Of a stretch of 64,000 nt of DNA, positions 46,101 to 54,281 are shown piece by piece. A program made the translations under genes and the position numbers. The DNA is taken from positions 479,743 to 543,742 of the forward strand of contig NZ_JAMTCO010000004.1 of the NCBI RefSeq assembly GCF_024171925.1, written 5' to 3'. The stretch is from Actinokineospora diospyrosa. Its GTDB lineage: Bacteria > Actinomycetota > Actinomycetes > Mycobacteriales > Pseudonocardiaceae. How positions within the stretch are numbered: position 1 is the first letter of the stretch; every line of letters begins with the position of its first letter. A model generated the notes under the pieces. That model was not told the DNA's origin and ran no database searches. It saw only the letters and a program-made list of their open reading frames with translations.

Positions 46101-46249
46101 GCGGTGGCGTCGCGGATGGCGCCGTCGATCGCCCTGGCGACGTCGGCGTGCGGTCCGTCCACGTGGTACGGGGAGTCGCGCCACACGTGGTCGGGGGTGT
46201 CCGCCCAGTCGAACCGCAGGGTGGCGAGCGCGGCGAGCCCCTCGATCAT
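43196..46249 (-). CDS. Double-P-loop ATPase with AAA/STAND and HerA-like modules
   Basis: A 1017-residue protein. An N-terminal AAA/STAND-like module has Walker A GQKGVGKT (63-70) and Walker B VVICVDQLDTL. A helical region follows. The C-terminal third is a HerA/FtsK-type ATPase with GSGSGKT near 641-647 and LFVMDEAQTM near 890; LASQARKYGLGLLFATQAP is a typical HerA/VirB4 sensor region. The start overlaps the winged-helix gene by 4 bp. Such ATPases act as motors or sensors in several phage-defence systems. This exact two-module arrangement is not one I can name. The frame open to 46450 upstream is shadow. Confidence 0.88.
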   Translation of the reverse strand: MIEGLAALATLRFDWADTPDHVWRDSPYHVDGPHADVARAIDGAIRDATASAGPSPIGLVLQGQKGVGKTHLLGTVRRQTHAAKGYFFLDNVSAGDAFWENAVEALRFGLSQADESGETQLHRFLRQVCELGVVDPASAKVILRGHGLTRKDVDAFAAGVRALDRQVATECSDVARALVLYAAEPDAINDIAEDYLDGAEESEPGERRAWGIRRPAKSPLAVVRDLTRLLAITGPVVICVDQLDTLIARTEKLTEAADHTGDVLLAQIADGLMRLREVTRRTVTVLACLPGTWTQIATKAADTVPDRFRELRVLGRIVDGRIGRDLVAKRLGVAYQAMGFTPPYPTWPVAESTFAEGWEQITPRELLKRIGAHIELCVRTNEVRELTSLHDDAPKPVAAVRPAPKLDRFAELDAVFDEIKAEIDPEALFDHTVEDELVPRLLSAALRAWLTEVGDDNMAWNRPRVGKGNELHAWLTRTLDEATDLQEHWGFRAINHPHPISVLHRFRKAKTAMGLRQGADNRHLILIRNDVWSKGPKTKAELGAFEAAGGRRMALSTDDARTFWALDRLLTQNVAGLHEWLVDRRPASRSDLLSDILPQLGEGEGTHPPPGEVGVGVVVGTGEPVRVELAALRKHAVVFAGSGSGKTVLLRRIVEECALQGVSAIVLDPNNDLARLGDAWPEAPEAWGAGDAELARRYLDGTDVVVWTPGRANGRPLAFQPLPDFGGVLDDEDEFGAAVEVAVASLAPQVRLTGSTVKANKGLAVLRQAVIHHARTGSRSLPGLIEVLADLPEGVSTLNDGHKIAADLAEALKAAMVNDPLFAGAGTGIDPGELLTPAEGKLARVSVISFIGLPADEQRQNFVNQLQMELFAWAKRNPAGDRPLGALFVMDEAQTMAASGSLTASTRSTIVLASQARKYGLGLLFATQAPKGVHNQVVGNATTQFFGRLNSPAQIAAANEMARAKGSQLADIALLERAQFYVSSEAFGFQQVTTPLCLTHHPASPLQPEEVIDRARR

Positions 46250-46881
46250 GACGCCTCGATCGAGATCAGGTGGTTGTCCTCGCCACCGACCCGGATCGCC
46301 GCCTCGTGGTGGCGGTCGGTGAGGGCCTTGCGGTTGGACTCCGGCACCAGGTTGGCCTGCTGGGTCCGGCTCATCTCCTTGAGCACCGAGTCGACGTCCG
46401 CCCGGTTCACCGCACCCAACGCCGCCCGCAGGTCGACGAGGCTGACCCAACCGCCGGGCGCGCGCACCAGCTTCAGGTAGCCTGCCCGGACCCGCTGCTC
46501 TATCTGTTCGGGTGTCAACTCGACGTCCGACGTGAAGACCTCACCCAGGCTGACGTTCTCCCGGCGCAAATAGCGGTCCACCGCCCCCATGAAGAGGTAG
46601 AAGGCCGGGACGAACGTGCTGCGGGCCGCAGGCGGAGGCGGGGTGCCTGCGGCGAGTTCGTCAGCTGCCCACTTCCAGCCGCTGTCAGTGAGTTCGTGGA
46701 CGAAGAACCGCTTGGGCGCCAAGGCGCTGTCCACTAAGCCCAACTCGTTGAGCCGCCTGCGCTCCTTTCCGTCGAGCGGGTACCCGACGATGTCCTTCAA
46801 CTCCGGGTTGGACACCGGCCTCGCCAAGGTCATCAGAACCAGTAGTACCGCGGTTTCCTTGTGCCCCAAGCGCTCTGACAT
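46246..46881 (-). CDS. Winged-helix-like partner protein of the HerA-like ATPase
   Basis: A 211-residue protein with a helix-rich N-terminus that fits a winged-helix fold (HKETAVLLVLMTLARPVSNPELKDIVGYPLDGKERRRLNELGLV), followed by a second helical part (ELTPEQIEQRVRAGYLKLVRAPGGWVSLVDLRAALG) of possibly similar fold. No catalytic motif is visible. It lies 11 bp after the KGGVGR ATPase gene and overlaps the HerA-like gene, so it belongs to the four-gene operon. It may bind nucleic acid or act as an adaptor. Confidence 0.8.
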   Translation of the reverse strand: MSERLGHKETAVLLVLMTLARPVSNPELKDIVGYPLDGKERRRLNELGLVDSALAPKRFFVHELTDSGWKWAADELAAGTPPPPAARSTFVPAFYLFMGAVDRYLRRENVSLGEVFTSDVELTPEQIEQRVRAGYLKLVRAPGGWVSLVDLRAALGAVNRADVDSVLKEMSRTQQANLVPESNRKALTDRHHEAAIRVGGEDNHLISIEAS

Positions 46882-46892
46882 TGGTTTCCCTC

Positions 46893-48497
46893 CTAGTGGC
46901 TGTTCTCAACGTGGTTCACCACGCGGGCGGCCAACGCCCCGATGCCCCACTCGATGGCTTCCACCGTGTGCGGTGGCACCGGTTCCCGGACGTCGTGCTT
47001 GCTGCCCGCCGGTGTCTCGATCGCCGTGGCGAGCACGGCGGCCAGTTCCTGGGTGCGGCCGCCGTCCCCGGCACCCGCGGCGGTGACCAGCTCGCGGACC
47101 AGTTCGTCCACCAACTCCCAGCGCGGCGCGCTCAACCTGGCCCGCTTGGCCTGTTCGAGCAGTTCCGCCAGTTCCGGTGCGTTGTCGACGATGGCCACGG
47201 CACCGCGCAGCTGGTCGGCCAGCGCGCGAGCGACCGCCGCCGCGCTCAGCGACGCACCGATCCGCAGGTGCCTCAGGTTGGCCACGAACCCCGGCAGGTC
47301 GCCGGCCCTCGTGCCCTCGGTGAGGATCGGGACGACGCGGCGGTCTTGCCCGACCGTGCGGTAGAGGAACAGCTCCGTCTCCGCTTCCTGCCACCTGGTC
47401 AGCTGGCGGTCGACGACCAGGCACAGGTGCCGTGCGCTGTCGCCTGCACGGGCCAGCAGGTCCCGGTCGCCGGAGGAGGACCACTCCGCCGCGAACCCCA
47501 GGGACCGCAACTCGGTGATCAACCTCTTGGCCACGTGCCGGGCGACGTGCGAGCTGCTCACCCGGATGTCGTGGCTGAACTCCTGTTTGCGGTCGCGCAC
47601 CACGGCGACGAAGGCGTCGCGGTTCTCCGCGAGCAGCGGGGTGTGGTCCAGGTCGTGCGCGATCAGGGCCGCCACGGTCTCCAGCGCGAAACTGATCTGG
47701 TCGGTGGACGGGGTCTTTTCCTGCTCCACCGCCAACTGCTCGCCGAGCGCCCAATAGGACACGTACGGGATGGTCAGGTGGCGCGACATCGCTGCGACCG
47801 AGACCCGGGCTTCGAGCCAGTTGTGGTACAGGCCCTTGGTCTTGTCCAGGCACACACCGCGCCAGTACTCCGATTGCGCGTACTCGTCGCGGCTGTCGAA
47901 GCGCGACAGCACGGGGATGACGGTCAACCGGGGGCGGTCCAGCGGCAGCCGCTCACGCGCCGCGTCAGCCAATCCGACGACGTTGACGGCGCCGCGGATG
48001 CTCTGCGCGTTGGCGGTGAACAGCAGCACCAGCCGGTCGGGGAGCTGAGCGGTGCAGATGCTGCCGACATCGGACACGCCGGTCCGGCTGTCGAGCAACA
48101 CGTAGTCGTAGCGCGCGATCCACTGTTCCCGGCACTTCTCGAGGTACTCGCCGAACCCCTCGTCGTAGAGCAGGCCCCAGTCGATGGCCTGCACCCTGCT
48201 CTCGTAGTTCGGATCGTCACCGCCCGCGGCGAGCAGGTCCAGCGATCCGATCACCTGGACGCTGCGGTCGACGACCGCGCCGGTCCGGAAGTCGTCGACC
48301 AGGTCGACCACGCCACCGGTGGGCGGTGTGGTGATCAGGGGTTCGAAGTAGTCGTGCAGCCCGGGCGCTTCCAGGTCCCAGTCCACGCACAACACGCGGA
48401 AGCCCCACCGCGCCAACAGGACGGCGATGTTGGCCAGGGCGAAGCTGCGGCCGACGCCGCCCTTGTAGGAGTAGAAGGTGAACACGGTCCCGGGCAT
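46893..48497 (-). CDS. KGGVGR-motif ParA-like ATPase with C-terminal effector-associated region
   Basis: A 534-residue protein. It begins MPGTVFTFYSYKGGVGRSFA; the deviant Walker A (KGGVGRS, 12-18) and DWDLEAPGLHDYF identify the KGGVGR variant of the ParA/MinD ATPases, which in actinomycetes accompany TIR-like proteins. Walker A' LLDSRTGVSDVG follows. The second half (about 330-440) holds ARHLCLVVDRQLTRWQEAETELFL...VVPILTEG, which looks like a degenerate TIR-type alpha/beta fold. The start at 48497 shares one base with the TIR gene stop (TGATG), so the proteins are made together. Confidence 0.9.
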   Translation of the reverse strand: MPGTVFTFYSYKGGVGRSFALANIAVLLARWGFRVLCVDWDLEAPGLHDYFEPLITTPPTGGVVDLVDDFRTGAVVDRSVQVIGSLDLLAAGGDDPNYESRVQAIDWGLLYDEGFGEYLEKCREQWIARYDYVLLDSRTGVSDVGSICTAQLPDRLVLLFTANAQSIRGAVNVVGLADAARERLPLDRPRLTVIPVLSRFDSRDEYAQSEYWRGVCLDKTKGLYHNWLEARVSVAAMSRHLTIPYVSYWALGEQLAVEQEKTPSTDQISFALETVAALIAHDLDHTPLLAENRDAFVAVVRDRKQEFSHDIRVSSSHVARHVAKRLITELRSLGFAAEWSSSGDRDLLARAGDSARHLCLVVDRQLTRWQEAETELFLYRTVGQDRRVVPILTEGTRAGDLPGFVANLRHLRIGASLSAAAVARALADQLRGAVAIVDNAPELAELLEQAKRARLSAPRWELVDELVRELVTAAGAGDGGRTQELAAVLATAIETPAGSKHDVREPVPPHTVEAIEWGIGALAARVVNHVENSH

Positions 48498-49066
48498 CAG
48501 TACCTCGGCACCTTCATCGTCGGCAGCACACCGGGGCCGGGCTGGCGCACCGGCCACTCCTGCCAGGCGGGGGACAGCCCGATGCCGTTGAGCAGCGTCA
48601 CCGCCAGGGCGTCCACCGCTTCGCGGAAGTCCAAGTAGGCCAGGCTGTCCTGGAACTGGATGTCCGGCTGACGCCACTTCCGCATGTCGGACATCCACCG
48701 CTGGGTCGCGTACTCCGGGAAGCTGTCCGAGTCGCTGTAGATCACCGGGAAGATCAAGCCCCGGCCGCCGGTGCCCGCGACCTCCTCGCGTTCGGCCATG
48801 GAATGCCACTCCGCCATGCACCACTCGCGGATGAAGTACTTCGGGGAGTACACCGCGACCAGGACCTTGGCGCTGCGGAGCGCCGAACACAGGGTCTGCG
48901 GCCACTTGGCGCCACCGACCTCGGCCTGGTCGTAGAAGACCTCCACCTTTTCCGTCGCGTTGTCGTCGAGCGCGTCGATCAGTCTCGGGTGGAGGTGCCG
49001 GTCCACCCAGGGGCGCACGGTGCGGCTTTCCCGGTCGTAGCTGATGAACACGTCGTACTGGTACAC
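48497..49066 (-). CDS. TIR-domain protein
   Basis: A 189-residue protein. The TIR start is YDVFISYDRE, and the catalytic-type region is SPKYFIREWCMAEW, in which Glu86 of WCMAE matches the NADase Glu of active TIR domains. The fold continues through FPVIYSDSDSFPEYA. The GTG at 49066 follows AAGGAG at 12-nt spacing; a frame open to 49192 adds residues without TIR similarity. It is the first gene of a four-gene operon with the KGGVGR ATPase, so it is probably an NAD-cleaving or signalling effector controlled by it. Confidence 0.9.
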   Translation of the reverse strand: MYQYDVFISYDRESRTVRPWVDRHLHPRLIDALDDNATEKVEVFYDQAEVGGAKWPQTLCSALRSAKVLVAVYSPKYFIREWCMAEWHSMAEREEVAGTGGRGLIFPVIYSDSDSFPEYATQRWMSDMRKWRQPDIQFQDSLAYLDFREAVDALAVTLLNGIGLSPAWQEWPVRQPGPGVLPTMKVPRY

Positions 49067-49288
49067 GATGTGCCATCGCTCCTTCGGGTGATCCGGTTGG
49101 GCGCGTTTGATCGTAAAGGCCGGGTGTACTGAGGAGACAGTGGCGAAAACCTGACAGAAACAGGACAGAGTGTGGACAGAACGCGGGGGCACGACAAGGA
49201 GGCGTCAATTCAGCGACAGGGGTCGACCGAGGGCTCCGGGCCGTCGACAATGCGTGTCGCCGGTCGGGGAGAAATGTGGGGAGAGTTC

Positions 49289-50269
49289 ATGTCGGAGGAT
49301 TCCGCGCCGCGGGTGTTCGTGACCTATTCACACGACACCGAGCGGCACAAGCGGGACGTGCGGGAGTTCGCGACCTTCTTGCGGTCGCGGGTCGGGTTGG
49401 ACGTACACCTTGACCAGTGGGCCGACGGGAAGCGGCAGGACTGGTCGTTGTGGGCGATGGAGCACCTGCGCGAGTCCGACTTCGTCCTGGTGATCGCCTC
49501 ACCGCAGTACCGGCTGAGGGCGGAGGGGCGCGCCGAGTCGCACGTGGGCCGCGGCGCGCAGTTCGAGGCGGCGATCATCCGCGACCACCTGACGCGGAAC
49601 CTGCGGCAGGGCACGGAACGGGTGCTGCCGGTAGTGCTGCCGGGTGGGTCGATCGAGGACATCCCGATGTTCCTCGCCCCGTACTCCACGACGCGGTACG
49701 AGATCGCCGCGTACACCGAATCGGCGGTGAACTCCTTGATCTCCGCCATCACCGGCGAGAGCGCGCACCCGATGCCCGAACGAGGACCGTGGCGCGGCGG
49801 CGCGGCGAGCACCCCGCGCGACCACCCGCGTGACTCGCTCACCGACCGGGAACGATGGCTGGACCACAGCGACGACATCCACATCGGAAGTGCCACCATC
49901 GACGGCGTCCCCTACAGCGACAGCATCCTCTTGCGCCCGGAGGAGATCCCGACAGCGCGGAGCTTCCTCGAACTCGACCTGGGGAGGGGCGTCTACCGGA
50001 GGCTGACCGCGGTGGTCGGGATCGTCGACGACGCCGAGGAGCCCTTCCAGGTCGGGCGGGTGGTCGTCGTGCTGGACGAGAAGCCCCGCTTGGAGCAGAC
50101 GGTGGTGTTGGGGAAACCGCTAGCGGTCGACCTCGACCTGACCGACACCCGGCGGTTGCGGCTGGAGATGTTCCGACCGGCGCCGCCCGCCTCGCCGTTG
50201 GGCAAGGTCAACGGTGGCCTGTCCAGGCGGCCGTCGGAGTTGGCCTGGGGGAATCCCACCTTGCGGTGA
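49289..50269 (+). CDS. SEFIR-domain protein with C-terminal NPCBM-like domain
   Basis: A 326-residue protein. Residues 6-160 form a SEFIR (TIR-like) domain: RVFVTYSHDTERHKRDVREFATFLRSRVGLDVHLDQW, SDFVLVIASPQYRLRAEGR, QFEAAIIRDHL. After a linker rich in Pro and Arg, the last 100 residues (DDIHIGSATIDGVPYSDSILL...SFLELDLGRGVYRRLTAVVGI) resemble the NPCBM/NEW2 galactose-binding-like fold, suggesting a ligand sensor fused to an effector. It is divergent from the TIR operon with a 222-bp shared promoter region, so the two may be one system. The ATG at 49289 has GGGGAGAG upstream. Confidence 0.88.
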   Translation: MSEDSAPRVFVTYSHDTERHKRDVREFATFLRSRVGLDVHLDQWADGKRQDWSLWAMEHLRESDFVLVIASPQYRLRAEGRAESHVGRGAQFEAAIIRDHLTRNLRQGTERVLPVVLPGGSIEDIPMFLAPYSTTRYEIAAYTESAVNSLISAITGESAHPMPERGPWRGGAASTPRDHPRDSLTDRERWLDHSDDIHIGSATIDGVPYSDSILLRPEEIPTARSFLELDLGRGVYRRLTAVVGIVDDAEEPFQVGRVVVVLDEKPRLEQTVVLGKPLAVDLDLTDTRRLRLEMFRPAPPASPLGKVNGGLSRRPSELAWGNPTLR

Positions 50270-50291
50270 GCGCGGCCCGCCAGGGGTGTCA

Positions 50292-50885
50292 TCACCCGAT
50301 TGTGTAGCTGAGGTGGGTGACGAGGGGGGTGTGGCGGACCGCGGTGGGGGTTAGGTTGATTCGGCCGACTTCGGTGAACAGGCGTTCACCCTGGCCGAGC
50401 ACCACCGGGGCGATGTGTAGGCGGAGTTCCTCGATCAAGCCAGCCGCCAGGAACTGGTTCACGGTCGAGGCGCCGCCGGCGATGGAGATGGACTTGTCGC
50501 CTGCTGCGGTCTTGGCTCGCGACAGTGCCTCGGTGATGCCGCCGGTGACGAAGTGGAAGGTGGTGCCGCCTTCCATCGCCAGGTCCTCCCGCTCGTGGTG
50601 GGACAGGACGAACACGGGGGCGTGGTACGGCGGCTCGGCGCCCCACCAGCCGGTCCAGGAGAGGTCCCAGTCGCCGCGGTCGGGGGCGAACATGTTCCGG
50701 CCCATGATGAACGCGCCCGCGGCGGTGATCTCGGCGAGTTCGGCGGCGTTGTCCTCGGCGGCCTCGAACATCCACCGGTGCAGGTCGTCGCCGACGCCCT
50801 CGCCGAGCGGGGCGTCCAGGCTCTGGTTCGGGCCTGCCACGAAGCCGTCGATCGACATCGCCATGTCGCAGGTGATCTTGCTCAT
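50292..50885 (-). CDS. RibD C-terminal/DHFR-like reductase
   Basis: A 197-residue protein of the dihydrofolate-reductase-like family (RibD_C): start SKITCDMAMSIDGFVAGPNQ, GAFIMGRNMFAP, SISIAGGASTVNQFLAAGLIEELRLHIAPVVLG. It binds NADPH; substrates in this family vary and are seldom known. The gene is isolated, convergent with the SEFIR gene. Confidence 0.93.
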   Translation of the reverse strand: MSKITCDMAMSIDGFVAGPNQSLDAPLGEGVGDDLHRWMFEAAEDNAAELAEITAAGAFIMGRNMFAPDRGDWDLSWTGWWGAEPPYHAPVFVLSHHEREDLAMEGGTTFHFVTGGITEALSRAKTAAGDKSISIAGGASTVNQFLAAGLIEELRLHIAPVVLGQGERLFTEVGRINLTPTAVRHTPLVTHLSYTIG

Positions 50886-51084
50886 CGGGGTCCTCCTCGA
50901 GTGCCGTTGCCCACCTGTCGAACCGGGGTGTCCCTCGATCGACAGCGGCCAGCCGTGACGCCGGTCACCAACGTGTGACTTCGGTCAAATCGCCTCAGGT
51001 CGGGCGGCCCCCAGACTATTCTGGGGTTGCGTGCCGACGCTGGATTGTGCCTGCTCGGTTGGAGGAGACCGAGGGGGCGAACCG

Positions 51085-51933
51085 GTGAGCGACCTGGCCA
51101 TCACCATCGTGCTGTGCGTGGCGGTGTCGATCATCTACGCGATCGCGGCACTGATCCAGGCGCGGTTGGGCCACCTCTCGGTGCGAGAGCTGACCCGGGT
51201 TCCGGTGTGGTGGGTCGCCCAGCTGCTCAACGCGGGCGGCGCCGCGCTGCACGTGGTGTCCCTCGGGTTCGGCCCGCTCTCGCTCATCCAGCCGCTCGGC
51301 GTGCTGACGCTGGTGATCGCGGTGCCGTTCGCGGCGAGCGCGGCCAAGCGGCGGGTCACCGGGTTGGAACTGAGCGGGATGGCCTGCACCGTGGTCGGCC
51401 TCGCCGGGCTCACGATGATCATCGCGACCGCGGGGCGCTCGGAGCCGCTGAGTTCCGGTGAGCTGACCATCCTGCTGGCGGTCGCGAGCGCGATCGTCGC
51501 CGTTCTCGGTCTGCGTGGGCGCCGTCCCAACGCGTCGACGATCTGGGAGGCTGCGGCAGGCGGGCTCGCCTTCGCCGTGTGCTCGGCCCTGTGCCAGACA
51601 GCGGTCATCCACTTCGGCGCAAGTGGACCAGCCTTCCTCTTGTGGCCGGTCACCATCTTCACCATCCTCGCTATCGCCGCCTTCGCGATCAGCGCGACAG
51701 TGCTGACGCAGCGCTCTTACCGCAACGGCCTCGGTGCGCCACTGGCTGTGACCAACCTGGTGAACCCCGTCAGCGCTACCGTGATCGGGGTCGTGTTCCT
51801 CAACGAGGACCTGGGCGCGTCGCCGGTCTCGCTTACCCTCGCCGCCGTGTTCGGCATTGTCGCCGCGTTCGGGGTCACCCAGCTCGCCCGGGCCCGTGAA
51901 GCCGAACCGGTTGTCGCTACCGTCCAGGGATAG
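51085..51933 (+). CDS. DMT-superfamily transporter (EamA-like)
   Basis: A 282-residue membrane protein with about nine to ten helices in two EamA-type repeats (ALIQARLGHLSVRELTRVPVWW; LSLIQPLGVLTLVIAVPFAASAAKRR; NLVNPVSATVIGVVFLNEDLG). GTG at 51085 has GAGGGGG 7 nt upstream; the frame to 51031 adds a non-membrane stretch. The substrate is unknown; family members move metabolites or drugs. Confidence 0.92.
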   Translation: MSDLAITIVLCVAVSIIYAIAALIQARLGHLSVRELTRVPVWWVAQLLNAGGAALHVVSLGFGPLSLIQPLGVLTLVIAVPFAASAAKRRVTGLELSGMACTVVGLAGLTMIIATAGRSEPLSSGELTILLAVASAIVAVLGLRGRRPNASTIWEAAAGGLAFAVCSALCQTAVIHFGASGPAFLLWPVTIFTILAIAAFAISATVLTQRSYRNGLGAPLAVTNLVNPVSATVIGVVFLNEDLGASPVSLTLAAVFGIVAAFGVTQLARAREAEPVVATVQG

Positions 51934-52147
51934 TCGCGGTCGCTCTATAGCACGCCATTTCCCAGCGGCCGTGTGGTCCAATTCACGCTAAGACGGAATG
52001 GTGTTGTTGCAGGTGGCGGGCTCGTAGGTCCTGTCAAGAGGCGGTAGCGACAACGGCCCACCGGTGAGGACTATCGGTCGATCCGGAAAGCGCGCTGGTA
52101 GGTTCGGCGGCGAATCAACCGACCATCCGATGTTGCGGGGACGAGCG

Positions 52148-52744
52148 ATGCTGAGCCTGTACCACGAGGCGCGCTCCCCCGTGCACGCGATGCCCGCCGG
52201 GGCGAAGCTGCTGGTGCTGCTCGGCACGGGTACCGGCCTGTTCTTCGTGCGGTCGATCGGCGCGCTCGGCGTGGCGATGGGCGTGGTCGTGCTCGGCTAC
52301 GCGCTCGCCCGGGTCCCGGCCCGGGTGGGGTTGCGGCACCTGCTGCCGATCCTGCCGGTACTGGCGGTCATCGTCGTCGCCCAGGTGTTGCTGACCGACT
52401 GGGTGACGGCCGCGCTGGTCGGTCAACGGATCGTGGTGCTGGTGGCGTTGGCGAACCTGGTCACGCTGACCACGCGCACCTCGGCGATGGTCGCCACCGT
52501 GGAGGCCGTGCTGCGCCCGCTGCGACCCCTGGGGGTGCGGCCGGAGCGGGTCGGCCTGGTGGTCGCGATGACCGTCCGGTTCATCCCGGTGCTCAAAGAG
52601 CAGGCCGACCAGGTGCGCGCGGCGCAACGGGCCAGGGGCGTGCGTCGGAGCACCCGGTTCCTCACGCCCTTGCTGATCAAGACATTGCGGCTCGCCGACG
52701 GCCTCGGGGACGCCCTCGAGGCGCGCGGCGCCGGTTCCGACTAG
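52148..52744 (+). CDS. bioN: Biotin ECF transporter T component (EcfT)
   Basis: A 198-residue membrane protein of the CbiQ/EcfT family. It has four to five helices and two Ala-Arg-Gly coupling motifs, AQRARG and ALEARG, in the C-terminal part. They dock the ATPase. It is followed 10 bp later by bioY and then bioM, giving a complete biotin importer. No regulatory element could be identified with confidence in the 214-bp leader. Confidence 0.93.
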   Translation: MLSLYHEARSPVHAMPAGAKLLVLLGTGTGLFFVRSIGALGVAMGVVVLGYALARVPARVGLRHLLPILPVLAVIVVAQVLLTDWVTAALVGQRIVVLVALANLVTLTTRTSAMVATVEAVLRPLRPLGVRPERVGLVVAMTVRFIPVLKEQADQVRAAQRARGVRRSTRFLTPLLIKTLRLADGLGDALEARGAGSD

Positions 52745-52754
52745 GAGGACTCCC

Positions 52755-53309
52755 TTGCGCAGCAAGGACATCGCGCTGGTGGCGCTGTTCGCGGCGATCA
52801 CCGTGGTGCTCGGCTTGTTCCCGCTCATCGAGCTACCGCTGGTGCCCGCCCCGTTCACGGCCCAGACCCTGGGCGTCATGCTCGCCGGGTCGATCCTGGG
52901 TGCTCGCCGTGGCGGGCTGGCGATCCTGCTGTTCGTGGTCCTGGTGGCCATCGGCCTACCCGTGCTCCCCGGTGGACGCGGCGGCATCGGCGTGATCCTT
53001 GGCCCTACCGGCGGCTTCATCCTCGCGTACCCCGTAGGCGCGTTCGTGACAGGTCTAATCACTGAATGGCTGTGGCGGCGGTACAACGTGGCCTACGCAC
53101 TGCTGGCGAACGCGATAGGCGGAGCCTTGGTGCTGTATGTCATCGGGATCCCGTGGATGGCGATGTCCGCGAATCTGCCACTAGGCAAGGCCATCACGGG
53201 CTCGGTGGTCTTCCTACCCGGCGACCTCGCCAAAATCATCGTCGCCTCATTGACCGCGGTAACAGTTCGCCGCGCATACCCCCTTGTGCAGCCTAGGCAA
53301 GCCGCGTGA
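52755..53309 (+). CDS. bioY: Biotin ECF transporter S component BioY
   Basis: A 184-residue, six-helix membrane protein with BioY features: FPLIELPLVPAPFTAQTLGVMLAGSILGARRGGLAILLFV, LPVLPGGRGGIGVILGPTGGFILAYPVGAFVTG. It captures biotin. The start is TTG, fixed by AGGAGG 5-6 nt upstream. It overlaps the bioM start by 4 bp. Confidence 0.96.
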   Translation: MRSKDIALVALFAAITVVLGLFPLIELPLVPAPFTAQTLGVMLAGSILGARRGGLAILLFVVLVAIGLPVLPGGRGGIGVILGPTGGFILAYPVGAFVTGLITEWLWRRYNVAYALLANAIGGALVLYVIGIPWMAMSANLPLGKAITGSVVFLPGDLAKIIVASLTAVTVRRAYPLVQPRQAA

Positions 53310-53986
53310 TCGAGCTACGCAACGTCCACCACCGCTTCGGCGATCACCAGGTCTTGCGTGGCATAGATCTGTCCCTCACCGAACAGCGCATCGCCATAGT
53401 CGGCGCCAACGGATCCGGCAAGAGCACCCTCGCACGCTTGCTCAACGGCTTGCTTCTACCTACAGAAGGCCAGGTTCTCGTAGACGGCCTGGACACGAAG
53501 AAGCACGGCAAGGTGATCCGCCGCAAGGTGGGCTTCGTCTTCCAGGACCCCGACATCCAGATCATCATGCCCACGGTGGTGGAAGACCTCGACTTCGGCC
53601 TCAAACACCACGGGATCCCCCGCCCCGAACGCGAAGCCCGCGTAGAGGCCGCCCTAGCCGAGTACGGTCTAGCCGCCCACCGCCACCACCCCGCCCATCT
53701 CCTCAGCGGCGGTCAGAAGCAACTCCTCGCCATCGCGGCGGTCCTCATCACCAACCCGACCCACATCATCTTCGACGAGCCCACCACCCTGCTGGACCTA
53801 CGAAACCGGCACCGCATCACCCGTTTGATCACCGAACTGGACCACCAGGTCATCCTCATCACCCACGACTTGGAACTAGCTGCCACCGCCACCCGCGTCA
53901 TCGTCCTCGACCAAGGCACCATCACCGCCGACGGTCCCCCTACCGAAAGCCTCAGCTCCTACATCGCCGCGCACACCAACCCCTAG
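53306..53986 (+). CDS. bioM: Biotin ECF transporter ATPase
   Basis: A 226-residue ECF-type ATPase: Walker A GANGSGKS near 33-40, Q-helix FVFQDPDIQIIMPTVVEDLDFG, signature LLSGGQKQLLAIAAVL and Walker B HIIFDEPTTLLD. GTG overlaps the bioY stop. Codon use in the second half is richer in ACC/CAC, as elsewhere in the window, and is not notable. Confidence 0.95.
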   Translation: MIELRNVHHRFGDHQVLRGIDLSLTEQRIAIVGANGSGKSTLARLLNGLLLPTEGQVLVDGLDTKKHGKVIRRKVGFVFQDPDIQIIMPTVVEDLDFGLKHHGIPRPEREARVEAALAEYGLAAHRHHPAHLLSGGQKQLLAIAAVLITNPTHIIFDEPTTLLDLRNRHRITRLITELDHQVILITHDLELAATATRVIVLDQGTITADGPPTESLSSYIAAHTNP

Positions 53987-54281
53987 CTACAGACGTCGCG
54001 TTCCGTGCGCAGGCCACCACTCGGACGCGCCAGAAGTGGGGAAACGGCCCAATCATCCGCTGTGTGACGCACCGAACGTAGCGACCTGGCCGACGTGGAC
54101 GATCAAGTCCATGGGCTGGTCGTCTCCGTTCGGCGGAGCGGCCATCGGGGGGCGGTCGAGGGGGAACGACCGGGCAACGCGCCGCTGGGGTCTACACGAT
54201 TGGGGCTGTCCTCAGTCTGGCGGTGTTAGTCCGGCCCGAAACCTTCTTACGCTCCAAGAGGAGCGGAAGGGGGCGCATGGG

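Noticed and set aside
43247-46480. A 1077-codon plus-strand frame
   Set aside because: Antisense shadow of the HerA-like ATPase gene, which has clear P-loops on the minus strand.
51934-52147. Biotin-responsive operator before bioN
   Set aside because: No convincing palindrome or known BirA/BioQ site could be recognised by eye.
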